From positions 1 to 35,153 of IMG/VR virus record IMGVR_UViG_3300022074_000169: 35,153 bases of DNA. The stretch is one strand, 5' to 3'. How positions within the stretch are numbered: position 1 is the stretch's first letter; each line of letters begins with the position of its first letter. The notes under the pieces are model-generated. The model saw only the letters and a list, made by a program, of their open reading frames with translations. It was not told where the DNA came from and searched no databases. The DNA is from a virus. This document shows, piece by piece, positions 22,731 to 30,317 of the stretch. The translations under genes and the position numbers were made by a program.

Positions 22731-23451
22731 CTTGTTTAGATTTACTCTTAGTTGTACCAACATATGATCCACGTTTGTCGGTGCCGCCAGCAGGTAACCC
22801 TTTCTCTTCAGTCTGACGACCATCAAATGGATCTTTACCTTCAAAGAAATTTGGCAACCAGATAGATTCTTTCTGGGTTTCCCATTCCTTTTTAATTTTC
22901 TCTGGGACTTTGCGGACTTTTGGCAGAATGCTGTATGTAGTCTCAAGTCCAGAACCTTTACGGCTAATCTTAATTGAGAAGTTAGCCAGGCCCTCGTCCG
23001 TCCAGGTATAGTCTTCAATCTCTTGAAGGACTTCAGTCAACTGTTCACGCAGAGACTTCTGCTCAATGAACAGGACTTCCAGTCGACCACGAGAAGCAGA
23101 AGTTGCTACCCAGGCAAGGAAGCGACGAGGCTTTACGTAAGTACCGTCGATCTTGGGTCGGTCGGGCTTTGACCAGTCGGTTTCCCTTGAAATATCAGCA
23201 GGCTGACCAGGATGAGTACGGGTAACGACATAACCATTAAAACGGAGGTCACCCGTCTTAGGGTCTTCAATCTCCGATGCGTATTGCCATCCCACAATCG
23301 CATGTCCTGTCTCATAACAACCGAGTAATCGGAACTCTTCACTTTCTCCATCTTTAAGACTGCTTGGTTTGAAGTATGGTTGTGGTTCTCTGGTTTCAAT
23401 TTTATCTTTAGGAGCCTCAAGTAATTCTGGAGGCAGAACTTGTAGTGTCAT
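22708..23451 (-). CDS. Putative single-stranded DNA-binding protein with acidic tail
   Basis: 247 residues. The core (residues 40-180) is strand-rich with conserved aromatic and basic residues, as in OB-fold proteins. The C-terminus is a flexible, charged tail ending D-E-D-E-A-E-F. A terminal Phe on an acidic tail is the hallmark of T7 gp2.5-like ssDNA-binding proteins, which use it to contact polymerase and helicase. It follows a second SSB-like gene and precedes the nuclease and helicase. The OB-fold call is inferred from pattern only; it could be another replication accessory protein. Confidence 0.5.
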   Translation of the reverse strand: MTLQVLPPELLEAPKDKIETREPQPYFKPSSLKDGESEEFRLLGCYETGHAIVGWQYASEIEDPKTGDLRFNGYVVTRTHPGQPADISRETDWSKPDRPKIDGTYVKPRRFLAWVATSASRGRLEVLFIEQKSLREQLTEVLQEIEDYTWTDEGLANFSIKISRKGSGLETTYSILPKVRKVPEKIKKEWETQKESIWLPNFFEGKDPFDGRQTEEKGLPAGGTDKRGSYVGTTKSKSKQDEDEAEF

Positions 23452-23520
23452 ATTTGTATTTATTAGACCCTACAAATATAAGAAGTATCTGCTCCAAATG
23501 TGGGGAAAATTTTTGATACT

Positions 23521-23542
23521 AAAAAAGCCCCGCACGCGAGGC
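23521..23542 (-). terminator. Intrinsic terminator
   Basis: On the - strand, stem GCCTCG / CGGGGC with loop CGTG is followed by six T bases (complement of 23521-23526). It lies 30 bases after the stop of the SSB gene at 23572 and would end the nucleotide-gene transcript before the replication block. Confidence 0.75.
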
Positions 23543-23571
23543 ATTTCGGGTATTAATCTAGCCAGGATTCT

Positions 23572-24237
23572 CTAGTATTCCGGTGTGGGATCAATGTCCG
23601 CAGAGCCATAGCCTTTCGCACTGCCCGTCGTTTGATTACTTGACGAAGTTCGCTCTCTTTCTTTTCTAGTACTGAAGTCGTTCGCAACGATTGCACGGTA
23701 AGGACTCGTATCACCCTCTTTGCGATATTCACGGATGTAACCGTGAACGCAAATACCGCGTCCTTTACGGACTCGATCAGTAAGTTTTGTTTTGCGGCTT
23801 TCGTGGAGTTCCATGAAAAGCCAGGTCGTGACGTCTGAGTTGTCGAGAGTAGTTCCAATCTTGATAGCGATTTGTCCATTTCTACGTTCTTTAATTTCAT
23901 CTGATCCAAAGAAAGCATTACCCAGCACGACTTGATTGCAGTACATATCTTGCGGGATATTTGGTTCAATTGTCGTGACCAGGAAATCTAAAGGTTGTGA
24001 CGTGTCATCAGAGAACACGAGGTAACCAGTTACTAAAGCACGTGTGCCTGGTTTCCAGTCGAGAAAAGTATCGAGTTTCGGTCCTCCACGGTTGAAGCAC
24101 AGTGCACGCAGCTTGACCTCTCCGCTACTATTAGCAGCGGGGATAACAGCGTCAGCGCCGCGATAATCGAGCCCATAAGCATTGATAGGATCTGTGATGA
24201 TGGCTCGGAGTTCAACGGTTGCTGCAATAAAGTTCAT
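23572..24237 (-). CDS. Single-stranded DNA-binding protein, tandem OB folds
   Basis: 221 residues. Two OB-like halves can be seen. Residues 35-95 have G-x-x-K-L-R-A-L-C-F and R-A-L-V-T-G-Y-L-V-F. Residues 100-195 have N-Q-V-V-L-G-N-A, T-T-W-L-F-M-E-L, G-I-C-V-H-G-Y-I-R-E-Y and A-I-V-A-N-D-F-S, the usual SSB strand order. The tail is Ser/Gly-rich and ends D-I-D-P-T-P-E-Y, acidic with an aromatic tip. It would coat ssDNA during replication and recruit partners. It is followed by a terminator. Confidence 0.65.
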   Translation of the reverse strand: MNFIAATVELRAIITDPINAYGLDYRGADAVIPAANSSGEVKLRALCFNRGGPKLDTFLDWKPGTRALVTGYLVFSDDTSQPLDFLVTTIEPNIPQDMYCNQVVLGNAFFGSDEIKERRNGQIAIKIGTTLDNSDVTTWLFMELHESRKTKLTDRVRKGRGICVHGYIREYRKEGDTSPYRAIVANDFSTRKERERTSSSNQTTGSAKGYGSADIDPTPEY

Positions 24238-24274
24238 ATTGACTAACGTATTTTGTCAGTCTTAATCATAAGTC

Positions 24275-24907
24275 CTACTCCCACATTGCGTGGGCAATAG
24301 TAGGAAGTTGTTCTGTAAGAATTTTTTTGACGGAGTCAGCAATTTGCTTGTGCTCTTCTTGTGTACCATTGGCACATCGAAGGTCACAGTAATGCAACCA
24401 ACTTCGAACAGTACCAGTCATATACAGGCGTGTCACTGTGTTCATAGGAAGCACAGATCGAGCACACTCTTTAGCTACATCAGAGTGAAGTAAAGATTCA
24501 TATAGGCTCACAGCTTCACGGAAGTGTTTATCCATCCGATCTTTGTAATACTCTTGTGTTTCCTGAGGAAGGTCGTCAATGGAGTTTTGTCGATTTTTAT
24601 TGTCCTGACGACGTAATTCCGGAACTACAGTAGCAAAAGTATCAGTTGGGATAGCATATCGTTGGCTAAATTCTTGAAATGAAAAGCTACGATGGCGCAA
24701 TATTTGTGGTGATATTGCTCTTGTAGTATGTATCTCAACACACATTGATACCATTTCAAATGGTGACCAATGTTTATGCTTAATCAGATACTTAAGTAGC
24801 TTTTCTACTTTAGGATTGTTTTCATTATCGGGATTAGACACACGAGCAATTTTGCCAACCAGTGCTTCAGCATCCGGTGTAATCCAAATTAATTCTGCGT
24901 TATGCAT
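24275..24907 (-). CDS. thyX: Flavin-dependent thymidylate synthase ThyX
   Basis: 210 residues, usual family length. The ThyX signature R71-H-R-x7-S81 (R-H-R-S-F-S-F-Q-E-F-S-Q-R-Y) is intact. The opening A-x-x-S and H-W-S-P-F-E segments and the R-L-Y-M-T-G-T-V-R-S-W-L-H-Y nucleotide-binding segment also fit. It methylates dUMP to dTMP using methylene-tetrahydrofolate and FAD. Its start overlaps a 34-aa gene by 8 bases, downstream of nrdB, so it belongs to the nucleotide operon. Confidence 0.95.
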   Translation of the reverse strand: MHNAELIWITPDAEALVGKIARVSNPDNENNPKVEKLLKYLIKHKHWSPFEMVSMCVEIHTTRAISPQILRHRSFSFQEFSQRYAIPTDTFATVVPELRRQDNKNRQNSIDDLPQETQEYYKDRMDKHFREAVSLYESLLHSDVAKECARSVLPMNTVTRLYMTGTVRSWLHYCDLRCANGTQEEHKQIADSVKKILTEQLPTIAHAMWE

Positions 24908-25004
24908 ATTTAGCTAGTAATACTTTGATTTGCTTAACTGTGCATCGATGGGCTCTTGCTTCAACAATGTTAAGCAGCTGAGAAATATAATCAGTTTTAG
25001 TCAT
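24900..25004 (-). CDS. Tiny protein (34 aa) between thyX and its upstream gene
   Basis: ATG at 25004 overlaps the upstream stop by 8 bases, and the TAA overlaps the thyX start by 8 bases; AAAGG lies before the ATG. The product is a helical peptide (MTKTDYISQLLNIVE... ending LLAKYA). The matched overlaps on both sides make it a credible coupling gene. Function unknown. Confidence 0.5.
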   Translation of the reverse strand: MTKTDYISQLLNIVEARAHRCTVKQIKVLLAKYA

Positions 25005-25260
25005 TACCTTTTATTTTGCCATACAAAATTGGTTTGATACGTCCGTACCCTGATTCAATAGAGTGTATCGGATTAGCTTTGCCTAGTTTATCGTAATACT
25101 CATTAAAAATATCTACTTTCGTATAAGCACGGACAGCATCGAACTGACGCTGACCATCCTTAGTGAACGTGACAATATGAACATCAGTCGGCAGTTCAGA
25201 GTCATCGAAGGTATCAGGACAGATATCTTTTTTAACTACTTGGATTTTGCTACTAGGCAT
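24997..25260 (-). CDS. Hypothetical protein between nrdB and thyX
   Basis: 87 residues, mixed alpha/beta, with no recognised motif. Its start overlaps the nrdB stop by 8 bases. The position inside the nucleotide operon suggests a linked role, but the sequence does not show one. Confidence 0.62.
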   Translation of the reverse strand: MPSSKIQVVKKDICPDTFDDSELPTDVHIVTFTKDGQRQFDAVRAYTKVDIFNEYYDKLGKANPIHSIESGYGRIKPILYGKIKGND

Positions 25261-25984
25261 ACTGGGGTAGGTTTACGTTATTAGTTTCGAAGAAGGCAGG
25301 CATACGGGAAGCACGGGTGCTCAGTAGCCCCTCGGCTTTACCACGGGTGTAGAGCGAATCAGAACTCGCCATCCAGAAGTTCGAGGACAGATGCTTATGA
25401 GTGTCTTCCCCTTTGAGGGATTGAAGCACCCAAGCAACCGTAGCTCTCCTAAGCTTATTGAGCTCTTTGTCAGATTTAAGACCAAGCTCTTCGCAGACGA
25501 GCGTGTTAGCCGCGACATGGGTCTGTTCATCCCGGCTGATATCTGCACTTGTGGTGCGCAGTCCTGTGTCTCCAAGGAAACGGAAGATGGGGAGTAAGAC
25601 AAAGAAGACGGAACGCTCAAGAACCACGGCCTTAAGGACCGGATGGCGGTCCAGTTCAAGCCACGCATTCTTAATGCGTTCAGCTTCTTTCTCAAACCGA
25701 AGGGGGATCTTATGTGCTTCAGCTGCATAATTAAGTGCAATATCATGATTCTCTTCATCAACTACGTTAGACAAGAGAAGCTCCTTGCACCCCTTTACAT
25801 CAGGCAGGTCACCTTTCATAGCCTCGCTAATAAAATCACCAACGGGAATTTCAAGGCAACGCAGGGCAAGCGCACGTTGGATCACTTCTTCACCACCGTC
25901 AAGCAGCATTCCAGCAGATACCTGAACCGGAGTCCAGCTACGCTTGCGTTCGTGGAGATGAATGTAAGGAGTTTCTGCTTTCAT
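25253..25984 (-). CDS. nrdB: Ribonucleotide reductase small subunit (class I, atypical)
   Basis: 243 residues from ATG 25984; the frame to 26023 runs into the nrdA stop. Ferritin-like metal motifs are visible: V-D-E-E-N-H, V-L-E-R-S-V-F-F and S-R-D-E-Q-T-H, matching the E-x-x-H / E / E-x-x-H ligands of R2. In E. coli R2 the radical Tyr122 lies four residues after His118 (E-T-I-H-S-R-S-Y). Here the same spacing (E-E-N-H-D-I-A-L) gives Leu, so a normal tyrosyl radical at that site is not possible. The chain is also shorter than typical R2 (about 340-380). It works with NrdA encoded just upstream. Confidence 0.85.
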   Translation of the reverse strand: MKAETPYIHLHERKRSWTPVQVSAGMLLDGGEEVIQRALALRCLEIPVGDFISEAMKGDLPDVKGCKELLLSNVVDEENHDIALNYAAEAHKIPLRFEKEAERIKNAWLELDRHPVLKAVVLERSVFFVLLPIFRFLGDTGLRTTSADISRDEQTHVAANTLVCEELGLKSDKELNKLRRATVAWVLQSLKGEDTHKHLSSNFWMASSDSLYTRGKAEGLLSTRASRMPAFFETNNVNLPQYA

Positions 25985-26001
25985 TGTTATAAATAAATGG
26001 T

Positions 26002-27420
26002 TTACTCGGCACAACCCACGCAAGCAGCGGGGTCATTAAATATATTCAGAACTTCATCATCATCATCTGAGTCGAAGCCAAACATATTATTGAAGTCAGT
26101 ACCTTCGAGAGCTGCTAGTGCATCATCTTTAGCTTGCGTGCCTTGCATCACCTGAAGTGAGTAATACAGGCTAGTCTGCGGTGAAGCCAACCAGCTAGTA
26201 ACGAACTCAGGGGTGTACTGGACAACGTCAGACCAACTGTTAAAACTGTATCCGTGAAAAAGACCAGTGCGATGAAGCATTTCACAAATGCCATCAACGA
26301 CACGTTTGTATGCTTCCCAGCCAACAGACTCAGCCGTTTCAACCGAACCGTAGTCAAAGGTCTCAACCCCGAAGGTTGAACTGTCCCTGTCTACTGTGCG
26401 CCCGATCGGAGGTGCGATTTCGGGGGCTGTAGTACAGCCAGCTAGGTCTTGATATCGATAGGAACAAGAGGCTGTAGGAGCAATTGCAAACGCACGATCC
26501 ATATTGGCTCTGCGTGCTACAGCTGCTGCTGAATCAACTCCGTCCTGAAGTGCTTTAACTAGTTTACGTGCATCTGGAGTCACGATGGTATCGATATCTT
26601 CGTAAAGATGTTGATTCAAAGCTTCACCAAATTCGCTGTATGAAACTCCCTGCAGCGCAAGGAAGTTGGCAAGGCCCAGCATTCCCAGACCCACTTGACG
26701 ATCTTCCTCTTGAGGTAGATATTCGCCAGTGGACTCAACACCAGTTTTGGGGTGCAAAGAAATAAGCTCTTCCATACCTGCCTTGAATGCATCCGGCAGT
26801 GTTTCTGGAGTGCAAGCACCCAAATTAATGTGCTCTAACAAGCAAGTGCCCCGGCTGCGGAGGAACACTTCCAAGCAAACGTTTGCGTAAATGCGCCTAC
26901 CCCATTGGTCAGAGCGAATCTTTGTCAGCCAGATATCACCACGAGCAATACCTGCAAGGATTGCTTCCTTGACTTTACCGGTTGTGTTCTCCCACATAAG
27001 AGGAGTCAAGTTAACGCAGCGCTTAGCCCAAGGGATCTCGTTGCGTGGTAGGTTCACAAATTCAAGAATATCACCGTGATTAATGTCAAGGTGAAGAACT
27101 ACTGCGCCGTTCTTATAGACGCCTCCTCTGCGAAGCTGCTCGTTAAGGCAGCTATAGATTTTGCCAAATGAACACGGGCCACTCGCAACGAGTCCATTCC
27201 CGTTATCAGTGCCACTTGATCTAATTTTTGAGAGGTGGACAGCAACTCCTGCTCCATAACGCAAAGCGTGAGAAACAAATCGCCAACTTGCTTCGATACC
27301 ATTAGGTCCTTCCATTGAATCTTCTACGACAAAAACCGTACAGCTCACAGGCAAACGGCTGCTCTGGTCATCAATCCAGTTCTGCACACGACCAGTACGT
27401 GCAATCGTATTATTTTCCAT
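26002..27420 (-). CDS. nrdA: Ribonucleotide reductase large subunit (short class I)
   Basis: 472 residues, much shorter than T4 or E. coli NrdA (about 750), with no N-terminal ATP-cone. The catalytic barrel shows S-C-T-V-F, the C-L-L-E segment, the finger-loop A-P-T-A-S-C-S, and the radical-transfer pair Y419-Y420 in S-L-Y-Y-S-L-Q (compare T-L-Y-Y in E. coli). The C-terminal C467-V-G-C470 would relay electrons from thioredoxin. The Tyr pair and the adjacent nrdB support class I, not class II. It reduces ribonucleotides to deoxyribonucleotides. Short forms like this are known in T7-like cyanophages and were once labelled class II. Confidence 0.9.
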   Translation of the reverse strand: MENNTIARTGRVQNWIDDQSSRLPVSCTVFVVEDSMEGPNGIEASWRFVSHALRYGAGVAVHLSKIRSSGTDNGNGLVASGPCSFGKIYSCLNEQLRRGGVYKNGAVVLHLDINHGDILEFVNLPRNEIPWAKRCVNLTPLMWENTTGKVKEAILAGIARGDIWLTKIRSDQWGRRIYANVCLEVFLRSRGTCLLEHINLGACTPETLPDAFKAGMEELISLHPKTGVESTGEYLPQEEDRQVGLGMLGLANFLALQGVSYSEFGEALNQHLYEDIDTIVTPDARKLVKALQDGVDSAAAVARRANMDRAFAIAPTASCSYRYQDLAGCTTAPEIAPPIGRTVDRDSSTFGVETFDYGSVETAESVGWEAYKRVVDGICEMLHRTGLFHGYSFNSWSDVVQYTPEFVTSWLASPQTSLYYSLQVMQGTQAKDDALAALEGTDFNNMFGFDSDDDDEVLNIFNDPAACVGCAE

Positions 27421-27847
27421 ATGTATCGTAGTGAGTGTTCGCTTGAGGAAAAAGCCCAGACAAATCGGGCGGTTGATAGTTAGGTCCTTTCAAAACTTTG
27501 CCATCTCCTCTGTAGATGACATTTCCTTGTTCATCTAGCTTACTCATATTTGACTCAAAGACGCGGCTTAGCGCCTCATCTAAATCAAGTTTGTAAGCAG
27601 CTGCAAACTGATAGCAGACAAAGACTAGATCAGATAATTCTTTGAGCAACTCCTCACGACGCTTATCGTTTTCAGGATCAGCGTAAACTTCGTCAGCTGC
27701 CTCAAAAAATTCTTCAGCCTCTTCACGTATCAATGCACATTGCATTGTCCAGAGTTTCTTTTTTACAAATCCAAAGTTGGAGATGTTGTTACAAATCTCC
27801 TGCCCAAACACTTCTCGGAAGCGTATGGCTTCATCTAATCGGGACAT
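27410..27847 (-). CDS. mazG: MazG-type nucleotide pyrophosphohydrolase
   Basis: 145 residues. The helical metal site E42-E43-A-E45-E46 and the E70-x-x-D73 of the second helix (K-E-L-S-D-L-V-F-V) are intact. The C-terminal segment S-N-M-S-K-L-D, then Y-R-x-D-G-K-V-L-K-G-P-N-Y-x-P-P-D-L is the cyanophage-type MazG ending. MazG enzymes hydrolyse nucleoside triphosphates to monophosphates; phage MazG has been proposed to alter ppGpp or to recycle nucleotides, and which applies cannot be read here. It overlaps nrdA by 11 bases. Confidence 0.9.
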   Translation of the reverse strand: MSRLDEAIRFREVFGQEICNNISNFGFVKKKLWTMQCALIREEAEEFFEAADEVYADPENDKRREELLKELSDLVFVCYQFAAAYKLDLDEALSRVFESNMSKLDEQGNVIYRGDGKVLKGPNYQPPDLSGLFPQANTHYDTYGK

Positions 27848-27889
27848 TAAGAATATTAGTCAGTTGTTTTATCTTATGGTTGCAATGAA

Positions 27890-28117
27890 TCACTTTTCTC
27901 GGAGAGTTATACGTCCTCTGTCAAGATCGTATGGAGACAACTCCACAGTGACTCTATCACCAACAAGCAGTTGAATCTTGCGTGTAATAAGTTTTCCTGA
28001 CGCACGACAAAGACATTCATGGTCAGCGGGTTTCTCAAGGCGTACACGGAAATATCCATTGCCATCCTCACGAAGGATTTCACCCTTCGCTTCAATTACA
28101 TTAGCTTTTTTACTCAT
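27890..28117 (-). CDS. infA: Translation initiation factor IF-1
   Basis: 75 residues, the normal IF-1 length. The whole chain fits the S1-type OB fold of IF-1: G-N-G-Y-F-R-V-R-L-E (compare N-x-M-F-R-V-x-L in E. coli), C-R-A-S-G-K-L near the H-I-S-G-K-M position, G-D-R-V-T-V-E-L-S-P-Y-D-L and R-G-R-I-T-L-R. The C-L-C-R-A-x-G-K-L version recalls picocyanobacterial IF-1, so a host origin is likely. IF-1 binds the 30S A site with IF-2 and IF-3. The ATG overlaps the upstream stop by one base (TGATG), so it is translated with the nucleotide operon. A 42-base gap separates it from mazG. Confidence 0.92.
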   Translation of the reverse strand: MSKKANVIEAKGEILREDGNGYFRVRLEKPADHECLCRASGKLITRKIQLLVGDRVTVELSPYDLDRGRITLREK

Positions 28118-28338
28118 CAGAAACCAGTGGGCTTTGCTTTATTTCTTTTTGCTTTTGTTTTGTCAGGAACAATAGTGAGACAGGCAGGTGCCATCTCAAG
28201 TAGTTCGTCGTCTGATTTGGTAAGTAAGAAGTCAGACACACGGTCGATAGCCATAGCCATCAAGCCAGCTTTGGTGATGTTTGATAGAAGATGGCTAGCT
28301 ACGTCATATACAAACTCTTCTCGCTCGTTGTCAGTCAT
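28117..28338 (-). CDS. Hypothetical protein upstream of infA
   Basis: 73 residues, helical, with a basic lysine-rich end (D-K-T-K-A-K-R-N-K-A-K). No recognised motif. Its stop overlaps the infA start and its ATG overlaps the thioredoxin-like stop by 4 bases, so the three genes form one coupled unit. Confidence 0.62.
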   Translation of the reverse strand: MTDNEREEFVYDVASHLLSNITKAGLMAMAIDRVSDFLLTKSDDELLEMAPACLTIVPDKTKAKRNKAKPTGF

Positions 28339-28682
28339 TCAGGATGTGCGTATGTATATGCATCTAGCGTTGCGTCCAGGTGCTCGATGATGTTGTTGGC
28401 TCCGACGAAGCGCTCAACAGTTTCTTCCTCAAGGTCGCAGAACTCGTATCCCATGTCGGGGTCGAAGTCACACTGAACAGCTTGGTGAACGACAACCAAT
28501 GTCGGCGTAAGCTCCACTTGAAGCTCCTCAGCGAGTGCTGTGCGGTTGCCCGTCGCCGTCTTGATCGGTACCAGGTCCAGTTCAGAGTTCTCTTCAGGCG
28601 TAAGACCTTTGAGGTGCTCCTTGAGGCGAGTGCAAGGAGGGCAGTTGTCTTGGGTGAAAACATAAAGGTGATACTGTTTCAT
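28335..28682 (-). CDS. Thioredoxin/glutaredoxin-like protein
   Basis: 115 residues. The redox motif C14-P-P-C17 sits after a V-F-T strand, and the cis-proline T59-P60 comes before a strand, as in the thioredoxin fold. C-P-P-C is unlike the common C-G-P-C or C-P-Y-C. The likely role is to reduce the ribonucleotide reductase, whose C-terminal Cys pair is intact and which lies a few genes downstream. The C-terminus is acidic and longer than in small glutaredoxins. Confidence 0.85.
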   Translation of the reverse strand: MKQYHLYVFTQDNCPPCTRLKEHLKGLTPEENSELDLVPIKTATGNRTALAEELQVELTPTLVVVHQAVQCDFDPDMGYEFCDLEEETVERFVGANNIIEHLDATLDAYTYAHPE

Positions 28683-28684
28683 TA

Positions 28685-28828
28685 TTAGACAGTCAATTTG
28701 ACAAGTTGATCTTCTAGTTGTTTAGCCAGCGCGTCATATGTATTACGACTGCTGTTATATACGTGAGATGTACTAGAGGCACTAATCAATTTGATCAATG
28801 CTTCAATTTGTTTTTTGTCGAGCGTCAT
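28685..28828 (-). CDS. Hypothetical small helical protein (47 aa)
   Basis: ATG at 28828 overlaps the stop of the upstream gene, and TAA is at 28687-28685, just before the thioredoxin-like ATG. Helical (K-K-Q-I-E-A-L-I-K-L-I, D-A-L-A-K-Q-L-E-D-Q-L). Position and clean composition support coding. Function unknown. Confidence 0.5.
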   Translation of the reverse strand: MTLDKKQIEALIKLISASSTSHVYNSSRNTYDALAKQLEDQLVKLTV

Positions 28829-29133
28829 GCTTCCATACCATTAGTGTAATAAAATCCTCCACTACAATTGTGACCGTTTGATACACATACGTGGCGGCTA
28901 TGTTGATACGCACGCATACCAGAATGATAAGTAATCATCACTGGCTCACCAATATGCACATCATCAAGACTGCTACATAAAATAAGTCGGGTAGCAGGAG
29001 GCTTACGTTTATATTGTATTTCAGCATCATAACTAAGGTGCATATCTTCCTCTAACGTCACTGGATTGAGAACAGGTCGCACAGACGGAAGAGTCATAGC
29101 AATTGCTTCCATCTCAGTCTGAGTGTGTTTCAT
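28825..29133 (-). CDS. Hypothetical protein
   Basis: 102 residues from ATG 29133, because the longer frame duplicates the upstream gene. The centre is strand-rich (E-P-V-M-I-T-Y-H-S-G-M-R-A-Y) and the end has N-G-H-N-C-S-G-G-F-Y-Y. Not recognised. Overlaps neighbours by 4 and 20 bases. Confidence 0.55.
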   Translation of the reverse strand: MKHTQTEMEAIAMTLPSVRPVLNPVTLEEDMHLSYDAEIQYKRKPPATRLILCSSLDDVHIGEPVMITYHSGMRAYQHSRHVCVSNGHNCSGGFYYTNGMEA

Positions 29134-29299
29134 CGTTGAACCATTGTTGTGTGGGTAGAACAGATTTGACTTTGGCAATGTTGGGATTGGCCTCTGTGAA
29201 CACAAGAATTGCGTTGCCTGGATCCCGTGCTTTAACAACAGCAGAATGCATCTGCCCTTGTTTGTCTAGATAGTTGACGATGTATTCAATCGGCTTCAT
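29114..29299 (-). CDS. Hypothetical protein
   Basis: 61 residues from ATG 29299. A short alpha/beta sequence (E-Y-I-V-N-Y-L-D-K-Q-G, S-A-V-V-K-A-R-D-P-G-N-A), with no family recognised. It overlaps the 47-aa gene upstream by 14 bases. Confidence 0.55.
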   Translation of the reverse strand: MKPIEYIVNYLDKQGQMHSAVVKARDPGNAILVFTEANPNIAKVKSVLPTQQWFNDETHSD

Positions 29300-29429
29300 A
29301 GTTTTCTTCAAGCCACTCGTCATAGTTGAGCAGCAGGTAAGGTTCGTCGTATAAATATTGCGGCGTAGGATCGAAGTACTCAACGTACTCCGCATACTGT
29401 TTCTTAAGTTCTTCTTGAGAAAGAATCAT
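29286..29429 (-). CDS. Hypothetical tyrosine-rich acidic peptide (47 aa)
   Basis: ATG at 29429 to TGA at 29288-29286. Very acidic, with eight tyrosines (Y-A-E-Y-V-E-Y-F-D, Q-Y-L-Y-D-E-P-Y). The composition recalls DNA-mimic peptides that phages use as inhibitors, but this is only a resemblance. It overlaps both neighbours. Confidence 0.5.
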   Translation of the reverse strand: MILSQEELKKQYAEYVEYFDPTPQYLYDEPYLLLNYDEWLEENYEAD

Positions 29430-29641
29430 AGGATCAAGTCAACAGGTGGTAGATACTTTTTGTCAGCAAGGTATTGCTCGACTTCTGTGCGTTGAGCAGG
29501 AGTGATGTAACCAAAAGAGATGTTGAGTATCTGGTTGAGATATTCAGTAGCAGCCTTTGGTGAATCTTGGGCCAGTGCTGCGTGGCACAGCAAAACGATA
29601 TCGAGGACGTCATAGTCCGGTAGTTCAGAAACTTTTGTCAT
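29426..29641 (-). CDS. Hypothetical protein
   Basis: 71 residues, helical, acidic start (E-L-P-D-Y-D-V-L-D-I-V-L-L). No motif recognised. Overlaps both neighbours by 4 bases (ATGA type), so it is part of the coupled string of small genes. Confidence 0.58.
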   Translation of the reverse strand: MTKVSELPDYDVLDIVLLCHAALAQDSPKAATEYLNQILNISFGYITPAQRTEVEQYLADKKYLPPVDLIL

Positions 29642-30123
29642 TTAAAAAAGAGTTTTAGTCCTATTGCAAATCTACCTTCATCAAGCTTAGATGTGTCGGC
29701 TAAGTATTCCATAAATACTTTCAAATCATCATCGCCATCCTCAACTCCTAATGAAATAAGTGGAGCATCGATGTTGGCTTTATCGCTATCAAAAGGAGAG
29801 TTGATAGATAAGCCGGAGTAAAGAGTGGTTTCCGGAAAAATAGGATACAAAAGCTTTACACCGGCGTGATTTAGGCCAGGGTGATCATTTCCCTGTTTAG
29901 GACTTGATTGATGTTCAACAAATAAACGAACGTGTTCATTAATATCTGATTGAATACCAAACATACCCATCGGTTCTTTAAAGTTTAAAGTCTCATTATT
30001 GTCCCAAGGATCCACATTTAAAGAGAGATAAGTCTCAATATGTGAGGGTGTAATAAGACCAGTCAATATAGTTACGAGGGTTCCAGTAATAGACCAAATG
30101 CCAATCCCTTCGAAGCCAGTCAT
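29638..30123 (-). CDS. Beta-rich envelope-type protein with N-terminal hydrophobic segment
   Basis: 161 residues. The N-terminus has a hydrophobic stretch (I-W-S-I-T-G-T-L-V-T-I-L-T-G-L-I) that may be a signal or anchor. The rest alternates as amphipathic strands (T-Y-L-S-L-N-V, R-L-F-V-E-H, T-L-Y-S-G-L-S-I, F-A-I-G-L-K-L-F-F). This resembles an outer-membrane barrel or a surface strand protein. An envelope location is inferred; function unknown. Confidence 0.5.
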   Translation of the reverse strand: MTGFEGIGIWSITGTLVTILTGLITPSHIETYLSLNVDPWDNNETLNFKEPMGMFGIQSDINEHVRLFVEHQSSPKQGNDHPGLNHAGVKLLYPIFPETTLYSGLSINSPFDSDKANIDAPLISLGVEDGDDDLKVFMEYLADTSKLDEGRFAIGLKLFFK

Positions 30124-30140
30124 CGTAGTAATAAAATAAT

Positions 30141-30317
30141 TTATGCATTTTCTTCATTGATGAGCTCCAAGTATTCAGTTGGGTTATCAGCGAAATGGTC
30201 TAGCAGTTCAACGAATGTTTTAACAGTCAAATGATCTGCATCAACAGAAAGGTAAAGCAACACATTGGTTAAATACCTCCGTGTTGCTATCAGTTCAGTA
30301 ACAACTCGACTAGTCAT
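30141..30317 (-). CDS. Hypothetical protein (58 aa)
   Basis: ATG at 30317 is adjacent to the stop of the gene upstream; TAA is at 30143-30141. Helical (V-V-T-E-L-I-A-T-R-R-Y-L, F-V-E-L-L-D-H-F-A). Not recognised. Confidence 0.52.
   Translation of the reverse strand: MTSRVVTELIATRRYLTNVLLYLSVDADHLTVKTFVELLDHFADNPTEYLELINEENA

Noticed and set aside
26002-27420. Class II (B12-dependent) ribonucleotide reductase
   Set aside because: The short length suggests class II at first, but the S-L-Y-Y pair and an adjacent R2-like gene fit class I.
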